Shown here: positions 14,183-21,352 of the stretch, piece after piece
Position numbering within the stretch: the stretch's first letter is position 1
Layout: every line of letters starts with the position of its first letter
NCBI GenBank assembly: GCA_025059545.1
Contig: JANXDJ010000017.1
Span: 1-21,596 of the forward strand
Direction of reading: 5' to 3'
DNA from: Archaeoglobaceae archaeon
Lineage (GTDB): Archaea > Halobacteriota > Archaeoglobi > Archaeoglobales > Archaeoglobaceae
Length of the DNA: 21,596 nt
The notes under the pieces: model-generated
What the model was told of the DNA's origin: nothing
Database searches by the model: none
What the model saw: the letters and a program-made list of their open reading frames with translations, nothing else
Program-made: the position numbers and the translations under genes

Positions 14183-14868
14183 GGTTCTGGGAAATCGACT
14201 TTGCGAGGGGAGTAGCAGTAATTTTAATGTTAATTTTCCACCTATTTTTCGATGCTTATTACTTCGGCAAGATCCAGCTTGAGGGTGCATTTTGGTTCTA
14301 TTTTCCCCGCTTCATCGGTGGAATGTTCATCTTTATCTCTGGATTTACATTTAGCATAGCTTATAAAAATTTAAAGCCAGTATTGAAGAGAACGCTAAGG
14401 CTTTTAACAATTGCTTTTGGTATCACTATTGCTACAATGATCTTTGCAAGCGAGAAGGCAGTATTTTTCGGAATAATCCACTTCTTTACCTTAGCTTCCG
14501 TTTTTGGAATTTTATTCATAGGTAAGCCCATTCTCAGCTTAGCAGTCGGAATTCTATTTCTTTTAGCAAATATTCAAGTTTCAGAAATGCTTGTCGATCA
14601 CCCATATCTGCTTTGGCTTGGAATTATGCCTTATGGATTTAAAACTCTCGACTATTATCCGATGATTCCTTGGTTTGGAGTATTTCTTCTTGGCATGTTC
14701 TTTGGTTCCTATTATAAACGTGAAAGCTCGAATTATTTTAAAAATCCAATAAGCTTCCTTGGTAGGCATTCTTTAACAATTTATCTGCTTCAGCATCCTA
14801 TTATAGCGCTTTTGCTTCAGTTATACTACGGAGACGTTTTCGAAGAGCTTCTCCAGTCCGTCTTATAA
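14179..14868 (+). CDS. DUF1624/HGSNAT-like membrane acyltransferase
   Basis: A 229-residue multispanning membrane protein with about seven hydrophobic helices. The first helix region carries WEIDFARGVAVILMLIFHLF, in which D7, R10 and H21 match the D-x-x-R-G...H pattern of heparan-alpha-glucosaminide N-acetyltransferase-like (DUF1624) and related acyltransferases. The helix near the end, SLTIYLLQHPII, is also typical. Such enzymes move acyl groups across or at the membrane onto sugars or lipids; the substrate here is unknown. The ATG overlaps the PAC2 TGA by four bases, so it is the last gene of the aIF2-alpha operon, although no functional link to translation or proteasome assembly is evident. 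Confidence 0.8.
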   Translation: MRFWEIDFARGVAVILMLIFHLFFDAYYFGKIQLEGAFWFYFPRFIGGMFIFISGFTFSIAYKNLKPVLKRTLRLLTIAFGITIATMIFASEKAVFFGIIHFFTLASVFGILFIGKPILSLAVGILFLLANIQVSEMLVDHPYLLWLGIMPYGFKTLDYYPMIPWFGVFLLGMFFGSYYKRESSNYFKNPISFLGRHSLTIYLLQHPIIALLLQLYYGDVFEELLQSVL

Positions 14869-14886
14869 TTTAGAGCAAAGGTTTTA

Positions 14887-14982
14887 TTAAATTCTCTTTT
14901 TACCCCTCAAAATCGTTAATGCATATGGAATCGCTATGGCAGAAAGCACGATCAATGAAGCCACTATTACCTCCAATGCCAT
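14887..14982 (-). CDS. 31-aa single-pass membrane peptide
   Basis: A short frame reading MALEVIVASLIVLSAIAIPY, then ALTILRGKKRI. It has one hydrophobic helix of about 20 residues followed by a basic tail, as in small membrane proteins with a cytoplasmic C-terminus. It begins 4 nt after the stop of the Mut7-C gene on the same strand, and GAGG lies upstream within that gene's last codons. The position in the operon and the amphipathic logic favour a real gene, but there is no family recognition and chance is possible. Confidence 0.45.
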   Translation of the reverse strand: MALEVIVASLIVLSAIAIPYALTILRGKKRI

Positions 14983-14986
14983 GTTT

Positions 14987-15466
14987 TTAGTCCTCGATCT
15001 TCTTTAAAAATCTTACCATGTTAACCCAATGTCCGCCCATCCAGTATAGCTTTCTGCAATTCTCGCAGAACCAGAGTTCGTATCTTTCAAGCATGTCTTC
15101 AGGCAATCCCTGCTCTTTCAGAACCGTCAGCGCCTCCTCTTTCGTTGGTTTTCTTAAAAAATTGTTGCAAACACTACATCGATCCATCACTATTTGGAAT
15201 TTGACTCCAATTTCCTTTAGTTCTTTCATCTGTTCTGCGACATCATTAGATCTTATCAAGAGCACCTTTCTACCATATTTTTTTGCCTTTGAAAACAGTC
15301 TTCTGTCTTTAGTCAAGAGCACTCGATCTTTGAAATTCTCTATTAGGAAATCATCCTCGTTTTCAGCGGTGAATTCTCCTATGTAAAGCGTATCGTAGCC
15401 AGAGATCCGAAGCCATACTGCGAGCTTTCCGAGCATTCTATCGCAGATGAACTTCATCTCCACCAT
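14987..15466 (-). CDS. Mut7-C RNase-domain protein with zinc ribbon
   Basis: A 159-residue protein of the Mut7-C (former DUF82) family, a PIN-like putative RNase fold fused to a zinc ribbon. The N-terminus KFICDRMLGKLAVWLRISGYD holds the conserved acidic D9. The second acidic cluster is in LLTKDRRLF. The zinc ribbon is C97-x2-C100 and C134-x2-C137, followed by the conserved LYWMGGHWVNM. Activity in archaea is predicted rather than established. Its 5' end overlaps the HD-domain gene by 13 nt, so the two are co-expressed; joint roles in nucleotide or RNA turnover are inferred. ATG 15457, three codons in, is an alternative start. Confidence 0.88.
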   Translation of the reverse strand: MVEMKFICDRMLGKLAVWLRISGYDTLYIGEFTAENEDDFLIENFKDRVLLTKDRRLFSKAKKYGRKVLLIRSNDVAEQMKELKEIGVKFQIVMDRCSVCNNFLRKPTKEEALTVLKEQGLPEDMLERYELWFCENCRKLYWMGGHWVNMVRFLKKIED

Positions 15467-15948
15467 CTTGGATCCATTCTCTCCATTAGTGATTTGTAGA
15501 TCTCCTTAGCGATCTCAGTTTTGAATTCGATTTTTTTTGCAAACTCGAGTGCGAATTTATTTTTTACAGAATACTCAACAGCTTGAAATGCAAGCTCAAG
15601 TTTGTCCGCATCTTCAACATATTTTTCAATTCCATTAGAATCTATTTCGAATTTCATCGTTTCATTTTCAAGCCTCTCCTCGTCGACTTTGACGTATTTC
15701 TTTGCGATCTTATGAAGATCAGTTGTTCGGGTCTCATGAAGATCATGAATAAGTCCAAGAAATGCAGCTCTTAGTGATTTTTCTAAGCTCTCGCCACTTT
15801 TCTGTGCAAGTAGAAATGCTATGATCGCAGTCCTAAAGCTGTGCTCTGCAACGCTCTCTGGCAATTCAATCCCGATCTTCAGCCAACCCGATCTTGGAGT
15901 TAACTTTAAACTTCCAACTTCGTGGATGAACTTGACGAATTCTTCCAT
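15454..15948 (-). CDS. HD-domain hydrolase, HDDC2/YfbR-like
   Basis: A 164-residue metal-dependent phosphohydrolase. The HD metal site is visible as H36 (ESVAEHSFR), H68-D69 (GLIHDLHETRT) and a later aspartate, D113 or D115 (VEDADKLELAFQAVEY). This order and the ADKLE-x-x-x-Q-A-x-E-Y block match the HDDC2/YfbR group, known for 5'-deoxynucleotidase activity. Family length is usually 160-200 residues. The substrate is not readable from sequence. It is the first gene of the leftward operon. A TATA-like AAAGTTTATT (minus strand, 15971-15980) centred about 27 nt upstream suggests a leaderless transcript. Confidence 0.88.
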   Translation of the reverse strand: MEEFVKFIHEVGSLKLTPRSGWLKIGIELPESVAEHSFRTAIIAFLLAQKSGESLEKSLRAAFLGLIHDLHETRTTDLHKIAKKYVKVDEERLENETMKFEIDSNGIEKYVEDADKLELAFQAVEYSVKNKFALEFAKKIEFKTEIAKEIYKSLMERMDPRWWR

Positions 15949-15950
15949 AC

Positions 15951-15980
15951 TCTTAATATACTCTCATGGCAATAAACTTT
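15951..15980. promoter_or_regulatory. Interleaved divergent promoters
   Basis: Plus-strand TCTTAATATA (15951-15960) is centred 25 nt before ATG 15981 of the DUF99 gene. Minus-strand AAAGTTTATT (15971-15980) is centred 27 nt before ATG 15948 of the HD gene. Each TATA-like box lies between the other box and the gene that other box serves, so the two promoters may compete for TBP/TFB. Confidence 0.45.
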
Positions 15981-16523
15981 ATGAAAAGCTGGAGAGTCGT
16001 CGGCATAGACGACAGCTTCTCTAAGGACTTTTGCTGTCTTGTTGGCTGTGTTATGAGCGGTAAAAGCATTGAGGGGTTCATGTTCGAAGAGATCTCAATA
16101 GATGGATTTGACTCCACTGAGAAAATCATAAGAATGATTAAAAGATCCAAGTTTTTCAATCAACTGAAGTGCATTTTCTTAGGCGGAATAACTTTTGGAG
16201 GTTTCAATGTTGCGGACATTGTAGAGATCAATAAAAAAACTGGGATCCCGGTTGTAGTGGTCATGAGCAGAGAGCCGAATATGGAGGAATTTCGAGATGC
16301 TTTGAAGAATTTGGACGAATACGAGCAGAGAATTGCAATCGTTGAGCGGGCAGGAGAAATCCAAAGACATGGAAGCCTTTTTTTGCAATTCTATGGTTTA
16401 AGCTTTGAAGAGGTTAAGAGATTAATCGAAGTAAACAAATTGAGGGGAAAAATACCTGAAGCTTTGAGGATCGCACATCTTGTCGCTTCTGCAATTGTGC
16501 ACGGCGAATCGAAAAACCGTTAA
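15981..16523 (+). CDS. DUF99 family protein (endonuclease V-like fold)
   Basis: A DUF99 protein, an archaeal family related in fold to endonuclease V; its activity is not established. The opening RVVGIDDSF carries the acidic pair typical of the family. IFLGGITFGGFNVADI and GIPVVVVMSREPN follow, and the C-terminus IPEALRIAHLVASAIVHGES is also characteristic. The frame has an earlier ATG at 15966 (185 residues), but the TATA-like block centred at 15955 would lie only 11 nt before it. ATG 15981 (180 residues) sits 25 nt downstream and gives MKSWRVVGIDD, the usual family beginning. A DNA or RNA repair role is inference. Confidence 0.85.
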   Translation: MKSWRVVGIDDSFSKDFCCLVGCVMSGKSIEGFMFEEISIDGFDSTEKIIRMIKRSKFFNQLKCIFLGGITFGGFNVADIVEINKKTGIPVVVVMSREPNMEEFRDALKNLDEYEQRIAIVERAGEIQRHGSLFLQFYGLSFEEVKRLIEVNKLRGKIPEALRIAHLVASAIVHGESKNR

Positions 16524-16530
16524 TCGGAAA

Positions 16531-16540
16531 TTTTATAAAT
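16531..16540 (+). promoter_or_regulatory. TATA box of the membrane protein gene
   Basis: TTTTATAAAT, a close match to the archaeal TATA consensus, is centred about 25 nt before ATG 16560. No Shine-Dalgarno site intervenes; the ATG at 16541 gives only five codons before a stop. A leaderless start at 16560 is likely. Confidence 0.55.
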
Positions 16541-16559
16541 ATGAACACGACCATATAAT

Positions 16560-17141
16560 ATGGACAGCTGGATGGAGTTGATGTATAATCCGATGTTCGT
16601 CGTAGCGGTGTTGATCTCTGGTGGTTTGATAGTGGGTTTTGCGGGATATAAGCTCTTTAGACTGTATAGTGCGATAATAGGGTTTGCGGTGGGAGTTATT
16701 CTGGGTTATTATATATCGATATTTGTTGGATACTCGTTTTTAACCTATATAGTGACCGGAATAGTTATGGCTATCATTTTTGGTCTATTCTATGACGCGG
16801 GTCTATTTTTAACTGGGGCGATTATCGGTTACATGTTCTTGAACTCCCTGCTACCAGAAAAAGTTCTATATTCTTATGTATTTGCGGTTCTATGCGGTAT
16901 ACTGGTTTTATTCTTGGAGCGAGCTTTGATTATAATGATTACAGCATTTCTTGGTGCTACTGCAATCGTCGTAGCAGTTGAAATGCTCGTAACTAGCACA
17001 ACTGTTGAAATGTTTCTCCTCGATCCGAGAAATGCGCTGTATTTAGCATTCTCTTCCCCGCTGCTATTTCTGCTTTGGTTCGTTATGGGCGTTATAGGGA
17101 TCATTACGCAGCTCGTGCTTACAAAGGAGACCAGCGAGTAA
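16560..17141 (+). CDS. Multispanning membrane protein, DUF4203/TMEM198-like
   Basis: A 193-residue very hydrophobic protein with about six or seven membrane helices. Glycine-rich segments such as [25 protein letters not shown] and GAIIGYMFL recur, as in DUF4203/TMEM198-type proteins that contain a repeated helical hairpin with Y-K-L-F-R/x following the first helix. No catalytic residue, transport signature or signal peptide is recognisable, so the function is unknown. It has its own promoter. The stop at 17139-17141 is followed by A-rich DNA and the promoter of the next gene, so it may be monocistronic. Confidence 0.75.
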   Translation: MDSWMELMYNPMFVVAVLISGGLIVGFAGYKLFRLYSAIIGFAVGVILGYYISIFVGYSFLTYIVTGIVMAIIFGLFYDAGLFLTGAIIGYMFLNSLLPEKVLYSYVFAVLCGILVLFLERALIIMITAFLGATAIVVAVEMLVTSTTVEMFLLDPRNALYLAFSSPLLFLLWFVMGVIGIITQLVLTKETSE

Positions 17142-17165
17142 TAAAATAAAGTATTTGAATGGAAA

Positions 17166-17174
17166 AATTTATAT
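17166..17174 (+). promoter_or_regulatory. TATA-like box of the ADTH synthase gene
   Basis: AATTTATAT is centred 27 nt before ATG 17197. It falls inside the longer open frame that starts at 17155, which argues that the first 14 codons of that frame are not translated. Confidence 0.5.
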
Positions 17175-17196
17175 TGCCACTTTGAAACTCAATAGC

Positions 17197-17988
17197 ATGA
17201 TTGGAAAAAGGATCAGAATAGAGCGCATAATAAACAGAAACACTCGAAACACGGTAATGGTTCCAATGGATCATGGAGTTTCGATGGGACCAATAGAGGG
17301 GCTAGTAAATCTGCCCAAGACTATAAATGCGGTAGCAGAGGGTGGAGCAAATGCAGTTATTCTACATAAAGGAATAGTTGCATTTGGACACCGAGGCTAT
17401 GGCAGAGATGTTGGGCTAATTGTTCATCTCAGCGGTTCAACGAGCCTATCTCCAGATCCGAATGAAAAAGTTCTCGTTTGCACAGTTGAGGAGGCAATAA
17501 AGTTTGGAGCGGATGCGGTGAGTATTCACGTGAACATAGGAAGCAAAACCGAAGCAGATCAGTTGAAAAGCCTTGGTGAGATCTCCAAGATCTGCTCCGA
17601 ATGGGGAATGCCCCTGCTTGCTATGATGTATCCAAGAGGTGATAAGATAAACCAGTTCGATTTCAAAGCAGTAAGCTTAGCAGCGAGAGTTGGAGCGGAG
17701 CTTGGTGCAGATATAGTCAAAACAAACTTCACCGGTGATGTTGAAAGCTTCAAAAAAGTCGTTGAAGGCTGTCCTGTGCCTGTAGTAATAGCGGGCGGAC
17801 CAAAGATGAGTAGCGATGAAGAATTACTCCAGATGGTCAGAATGGCTATGGACGCTGGAGCAAGGGGAGTTGCAATCGGAAGAAACATTTTCCAAGCTCA
17901 GAATCCGACAAAGATGACAAAGGCTATTTCGATGATCGTGCACGAAAATTCAGAAGTAAAGGAAGCTTTAGAAATTCTAAGGAGCTAA
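17197..17988 (+). CDS. ADTH synthase (archaeal aromatic pathway aldolase)
   Basis: 2-amino-3,7-dideoxy-D-threo-hept-6-ulosonate synthase, the class I aldolase-like enzyme (MJ0400 family) that starts the archaeal route to 3-dehydroquinate from aspartate semialdehyde and a deoxyketohexose phosphate. It belongs to the DeoC/FbaB (IB aldolase) fold. Numbered from ATG 17197, the visible active-site residues are D25 (VPMDHGVS), Y145 (LAMMYPRG) and the Schiff-base lysine K175 ([11 protein letters not shown]); the phosphate-binding end is VVIAGGP and [10 protein letters not shown]. The frame opens at 17155, but 17197 fits the TATA box and the family start [11 protein letters not shown]. The partner dehydroquinate synthase II is not in the window. 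Fructose-bisphosphate aldolase is the main alternative. Confidence 0.88.
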   Translation: MIGKRIRIERIINRNTRNTVMVPMDHGVSMGPIEGLVNLPKTINAVAEGGANAVILHKGIVAFGHRGYGRDVGLIVHLSGSTSLSPDPNEKVLVCTVEEAIKFGADAVSIHVNIGSKTEADQLKSLGEISKICSEWGMPLLAMMYPRGDKINQFDFKAVSLAARVGAELGADIVKTNFTGDVESFKKVVEGCPVPVVIAGGPKMSSDEELLQMVRMAMDAGARGVAIGRNIFQAQNPTKMTKAISMIVHENSEVKEALEILRS

Positions 17989-18713
17989 TCTAATTCTTCC
18001 ACTTTCTCTCTCCAGAGCGAATTGATTCTACTTGCAAGCTTTGGATTTCTAAATCTTTTAATCAATTTCGGATCCTTTGGATATCCGATGAATGGATCGA
18101 CCACCCCAGCGGGATCTGCGACCCAAACCTTGGCATTCGCTCTTTTAAAATTTTCAGAATGCAATCTGAAGAATTCAACGAATTCTGTAGGCTTCTCTTC
18201 AGTCTGCACAATTGCGACATATTCGCCTTCAAAGTTCGAAGCGAGCTTTAGATGGATCTCTGCATCCTCTCTGAGATCGGAGATCGTTGTAAAGAATACT
18301 GCAAATTTGCTTTTTGAAGAGTAAATTCTGAGAAAATGTCCTTCCTTAGCGTAACCTTCGAAGAATTTATCTGTTGCTATCATTAGCTTCTCCAGATTGT
18401 CGAGAAAAGCTTTTGATTTGATATATTCAGAGAAAGCAATTTCAAAATCGAAGGGCTGAGGCTTTACTGTGTGAAGGTGGTAAAAAGTAATACCTTTCAA
18501 AGAGATCTTTTCGGAGAAATAAGCGGATCTAACTGAGAGAGGGCAATCTATAAAGCTGAGAACAACCTCTTTTAAGTCCCCTTCACCGAATTTTTTCATT
18601 CCAATTCCAAGAGACTTAATTCCTGCCCTTAGTGCTTTTCTTCTTAATTCCTCTTCGCTTACAACAACTCTACCTGAAAGCATTTCCGAGAGGGTTTCGA
18701 TCACTTCGAGCAT
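17985..18713 (-). CDS. Conserved-looking hypothetical protein, 242 aa
   Basis: I do not recognise the family. The protein is soluble, alpha/beta in appearance and shows no signal peptide or membrane helix. The first 60 residues are helical. A central region (about 70-190) has strands such as [18 protein letters not shown] and [12 protein letters not shown]. The C-terminus contains [20 protein letters not shown] and then a basic helical tail. Composition and length match the neighbouring real genes. It converges on ADTH synthase, the two stop codons overlapping by four bases (17985-17988). It shares its upstream 48-bp gap with beta-RFAP synthase, which may hint at co-regulation but not at a shared pathway. 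Confidence 0.75.
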   Translation of the reverse strand: MLEVIETLSEMLSGRVVVSEEELRRKALRAGIKSLGIGMKKFGEGDLKEVVLSFIDCPLSVRSAYFSEKISLKGITFYHLHTVKPQPFDFEIAFSEYIKSKAFLDNLEKLMIATDKFFEGYAKEGHFLRIYSSKSKFAVFFTTISDLREDAEIHLKLASNFEGEYVAIVQTEEKPTEFVEFFRLHSENFKRANAKVWVADPAGVVDPFIGYPKDPKLIKRFRNPKLASRINSLWREKVEELD

Positions 18714-18730
18714 CTTAGAACTTCTGCGTT

Positions 18731-18742
18731 AAGCTTTTAATC
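18731..18742. promoter_or_regulatory. One A/T block shared by two divergent genes
   Basis: AAGCTTTTAATC lies at the exact middle of the 48-bp gap between the starts at 18713 (-) and 18762 (+). Its centre is about 24 nt from each start. Read either way it resembles a TATA box, so a single element may direct leaderless transcripts in both directions. Confidence 0.45.
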
Positions 18743-18761
18743 TTTTTCTTCAACTTTTTTC

Positions 18762-19697
18762 ATGCGAATAAGAACGCCTTCAAGAGTTCATATCACACTC
18801 ATCGACATGAACGGTTCTCTTAGCAGAATAGATGGTGGTGTTGGTTTTGCCCTTAATGAGCCCTTTATCGAGATTGAGGCATTTGAAAGCGAGGAAGTAG
18901 TAGTAAACGGCAAAGCTCAGAATCTTGACAGATTTGTAGAATTTTCGAAAAAGCTATCTAATCATTTTGGCAAAGGGATCGAGATCTTTGTTAAGTCCGA
19001 CTATCGAAGCCATGCTGGACTTGGAAGTGGAACACAGATCGGCTTGGCAATAGGTAAAGCTTTTTCTGAACTTTACGGTTTGAAGTTAAAGGTTAGAGAA
19101 ATTGCGGAGCTCGTAGGAAGAGGAGGGACTTCTGGAATAGGTGTTGCGGTCTTCGAGTTTGGAGGTTTTGTAGTTGATGGAGGGCACTCTAAGAAAGAGA
19201 AGAAAGACTTCTTACCCTCTTCAGCAAGTAAAGCGAAGCCAGCAAAGGTCATTTCAAGGCTTGACTTCCCTGATTGGGATGTTGTCGTCTTAATTCCGAG
19301 TTTAAACGGAGCATATGGGAAAGGAGAAGTTGATCTCTTTCAAAAAAGTTGCCCAGTCCCTCTGGAAGAAGTTAGGGAACTTTGCCATCTAATTCTCATG
19401 AAAATGCTTCCCGCTGTTGCAGAAGAGGATCTTGATTCGTTTGTCTTCGCTCTACGTAGAATTCAGCATTTGGGCTTCAAAAAGGCGGAAGTCGAGAGAT
19501 ATGGCAACTTAATGCGTGATTTTCTTGATCAATTTCCTGCTGGGATGAGCTCTACGGGACCAAGCATTTTTGCAGTGGCGGATAGTAATGTAAAGGCTTT
19601 GGTAAAGGACATGAAAAGTTATTTCACAGAAATAGGTGTCAAATGCGACGAGATCATAACAAAGGGTAGAAACAGGGGTGCGGAAGTTGAGTTATAA
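18762..19697 (+). CDS. Beta-ribofuranosylaminobenzene 5'-phosphate synthase
   Basis: Joins 4-aminobenzoate (or 4-hydroxybenzoate) to PRPP with release of CO2 and pyrophosphate, the first committed step toward the methanopterin-type C1 carrier. The 311-residue protein belongs to the GHMP superfamily. RTPSRVHITLIDMNGS begins the protein, the GHMP loop is HAGLGSGTQIGLAIG (GLGSGT at 86-91), RGGTSGIGVAVFEFGGFVVDGGH follows, and FPAGMSSTGPSIFAV is the C-terminal motif. All are typical of beta-RFAP synthase, and DGGH separates it from ordinary GHMP kinases. No Shine-Dalgarno site precedes it; a TATA-like block fits a leaderless start. Its last 20 nt overlap nop5, the order known from A. fulgidus. 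Confidence 0.94.
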   Translation: MRIRTPSRVHITLIDMNGSLSRIDGGVGFALNEPFIEIEAFESEEVVVNGKAQNLDRFVEFSKKLSNHFGKGIEIFVKSDYRSHAGLGSGTQIGLAIGKAFSELYGLKLKVREIAELVGRGGTSGIGVAVFEFGGFVVDGGHSKKEKKDFLPSSASKAKPAKVISRLDFPDWDVVVLIPSLNGAYGKGEVDLFQKSCPVPLEEVRELCHLILMKMLPAVAEEDLDSFVFALRRIQHLGFKKAEVERYGNLMRDFLDQFPAGMSSTGPSIFAVADSNVKALVKDMKSYFTEIGVKCDEIITKGRNRGAEVEL

Positions 19698-20460
19698 CCT
19701 TTGGTTTGGAAAGTTTGAAGAAAAAGTGGAATTAGCGGAGAAACTTAAGGAATCCTTTAAATCAGCAAGAAACACTTCTCCCCTACCCTTTAATATCTCA
19801 GATCTCGGTATAAAAATTTTTGGAAAAGATTACTATAAAACTCTTAGAAAAATTGCAATTCAAGTTGCGGAGGAGAAAGTCGAGAAGGAACTTGGGAGTG
19901 ACGACAAATACGTTATAGCTCTCGTAAAGGCTCTTGAGGAACTTGAAGAGGTGATAAATACTTTGAAAGAGAAAAAGGAAGACTTAGAGATAGTTAAAGA
20001 GACTGAGATTCAAGATGAATTTACAGAAGTTCTTTCAAACCTTGAAAGGCTGAAGGGAGGAGTAGAGAATGAAATAGAGGCAGTGATGGAGAGAATAGCT
20101 CCAAATCTTGCTGAAGTAGCGGGAGCGAAGATTGGGGCGAAGCTTATAGAGAGATTTGGAAGTTTAGAAAATCTTGCAAAAGCTCCTGCAAGTAAAATCC
20201 AGATTATAGGTGCTGAAAAAAGCCTTTACAAGGCTCTTGCGAGATTGAAGAAAGGGAAAGAGCCAAAGATGCCGAAACACGGAATCATTTTCATGCATGG
20301 CTTCGTCAGAAATCTGCCAAAGAGTAAAAGAGGAAAGATGGCGAGATTTTTAGCTGGAAAGATCTCCATAGCTTCTAAAATAGACTTCTTTAGAGGAGAA
20401 CTTGAAGAAGGGCTTTATGAGTCTGTAAAGAATAGATTTGAAGAGTTGAGGAGAGCATGA
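19678..20460 (+). CDS. nop5: C/D box RNP core protein Nop5 (Nop56/58)
   Basis: Scaffold of the archaeal C/D sRNP that guides 2'-O-methylation; it dimerises and binds fibrillarin and L7Ae-bound RNA. The N-terminal fibrillarin-binding part is short, a charged coiled coil covers about 65-135, and the NOP domain is complete (IAPNLAEVAGAKIGAKLIERFGSLENLAKAPASKIQIIGAEK, about 140-182, then PKHGIIFMHGFVR). A basic tail follows. The frame's first start is GTG 19678. TTG 19687, six bases after GGGGTG (19675-19680), has the better ribosome binding site, so the real start is probably one of these two. It overlaps beta-RFAP synthase and is coupled by ATGA to fibrillarin. Confidence 0.94.
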   Translation: MRKLSYNLWFGKFEEKVELAEKLKESFKSARNTSPLPFNISDLGIKIFGKDYYKTLRKIAIQVAEEKVEKELGSDDKYVIALVKALEELEEVINTLKEKKEDLEIVKETEIQDEFTEVLSNLERLKGGVENEIEAVMERIAPNLAEVAGAKIGAKLIERFGSLENLAKAPASKIQIIGAEKSLYKALARLKKGKEPKMPKHGIIFMHGFVRNLPKSKRGKMARFLAGKISIASKIDFFRGELEEGLYESVKNRFEELRRA

Positions 20461-21089
20461 GAAATGTTAAGTTTTTTGGGAACATTCCAGCGACTAAAAG
20501 CAAATATGGAAGCCACTACGGGGAGAAGATCTTTGAGTTGGGTAGTGAGAGATATAGAGAGTGGATTCCCTGGAGAAGCAAGCTTTCCGCAATGATCGTG
20601 AAGGGCTATGAAGTTGATTTCTCTGGAAATGAGAAAGTTCTATACCTTGGCGCTGCGAGTGGCACGACTTTAAGCCATATTGCGGACATTGTTGATGAGG
20701 GAGTCATTTACGCTGTGGAATATTCAGCCAAACCATTCAAAAAACTTCTCGAGCTTGCAATGAGCAGAGAAAATATAATTCCGATCCTCGCAGATGCTTC
20801 AAAGCCACAAGAGTATAGTGGAATCATTGAGAAAGTTGATTTGATCTACCAAGATCTCTCGCAGAGAAATCAGGTTGAGATCTTGAAAATGAACTCGGAT
20901 TTCTTTCTGAAAAGCAATGGGAAAATTCTATTGATGGTAAAAGCAAAGAGCATAGATTCCACTATGGAGTCTTCTGAAGTCTTTTCCAAGGTATTGGGAG
21001 AAATATCCGAAAAATTTTTTATACTTTCAAAAGGCACACTGGAACCCTATCATAGGGATCACATATTCGTTTACGGGGTGAGAAATTGA
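20457..21089 (+). CDS. flpA: Fibrillarin-like rRNA/tRNA 2'-O-methyltransferase
   Basis: Catalytic subunit of the C/D RNP, methylating ribose 2'-OH groups chosen by the guide RNA. The 210-residue length is normal for archaea. Features include YREWIPWRSKLSAMIVKG, the SAM-binding motif I VLYLGAASGTTLSHIADIV (about 62-80), the ribose acid in YAVEYS, ILADASKP, and VDLIYQDLSQ. The catalytic K-D-K-H set is visible as K43 in SKLSAM, D in YQDLSQ, K in MVKAKS and H in EPYHRDH. The ATG overlaps the nop5 TGA by four bases, the usual archaeal order. Confidence 0.96.
   Translation: MRNVKFFGNIPATKSKYGSHYGEKIFELGSERYREWIPWRSKLSAMIVKGYEVDFSGNEKVLYLGAASGTTLSHIADIVDEGVIYAVEYSAKPFKKLLELAMSRENIIPILADASKPQEYSGIIEKVDLIYQDLSQRNQVEILKMNSDFFLKSNGKILLMVKAKSIDSTMESSEVFSKVLGEISEKFFILSKGTLEPYHRDHIFVYGVRN
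21075..21082 (+). promoter_or_regulatory. Ribosome binding site deciding a TTG start
   Basis: GGGGTGAG at the end of flpA lies three nucleotides before TTG 21086 and closely matches the archaeal anti-Shine-Dalgarno. It supports TTG as the true start of the next gene, where no nearer ATG exists. Confidence 0.6.
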
Positions 21090-21352
21090 GGTATAGGATC
21101 GTTAGAATCGAGCTTAGAGATGAAGAAGTGCTTGTTTTTATGAAAAGGGATAGCTCACAGATGATCACAGCCCAACCAACTAATCCCGCTCAGCTAATAG
21201 AGTTCAGCTTGCAAATGGGGATGAATTTGGTAAAGAGGTTCGAGGAACTTATGGGCTTCGATGCTTTTATAACCATGAAGTATGAGGAATACTTGGCGAA
21301 GGAGCTGAAGGTCGGGGACTACGTGGAAGTAGAGATAAAAGAGGTGGAATGA
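21086..21352 (+). CDS. 88-aa hypothetical protein after fibrillarin
   Basis: No family is recognised. The small protein has two short strands at the start (YRIVRIEL, EEVLVFMKR), a central helix (NPAQLIEFSLQMGMNLVKRFEELMG) and a C-terminal strand pair ending VGDYVEVEIKEVE, an overall alpha/beta layout. The VGDYVEVEI ending resembles the last strands of beta-barrel nucleic-acid-binding folds, a weak hint. It starts at TTG, whose last two bases form part of the flpA TGA (TTGA overlap), so expression is coupled to fibrillarin. A role in RNA modification would be guesswork. Confidence 0.75.
   Translation: MRYRIVRIELRDEEVLVFMKRDSSQMITAQPTNPAQLIEFSLQMGMNLVKRFEELMGFDAFITMKYEEYLAKELKVGDYVEVEIKEVE

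Noticed and set aside
17155..17196. Upstream extension of ADTH synthase by 14 codons
   Set aside because: The extension covers the TATA-like box and does not resemble the family N-terminus, which begins [10 protein letters not shown].
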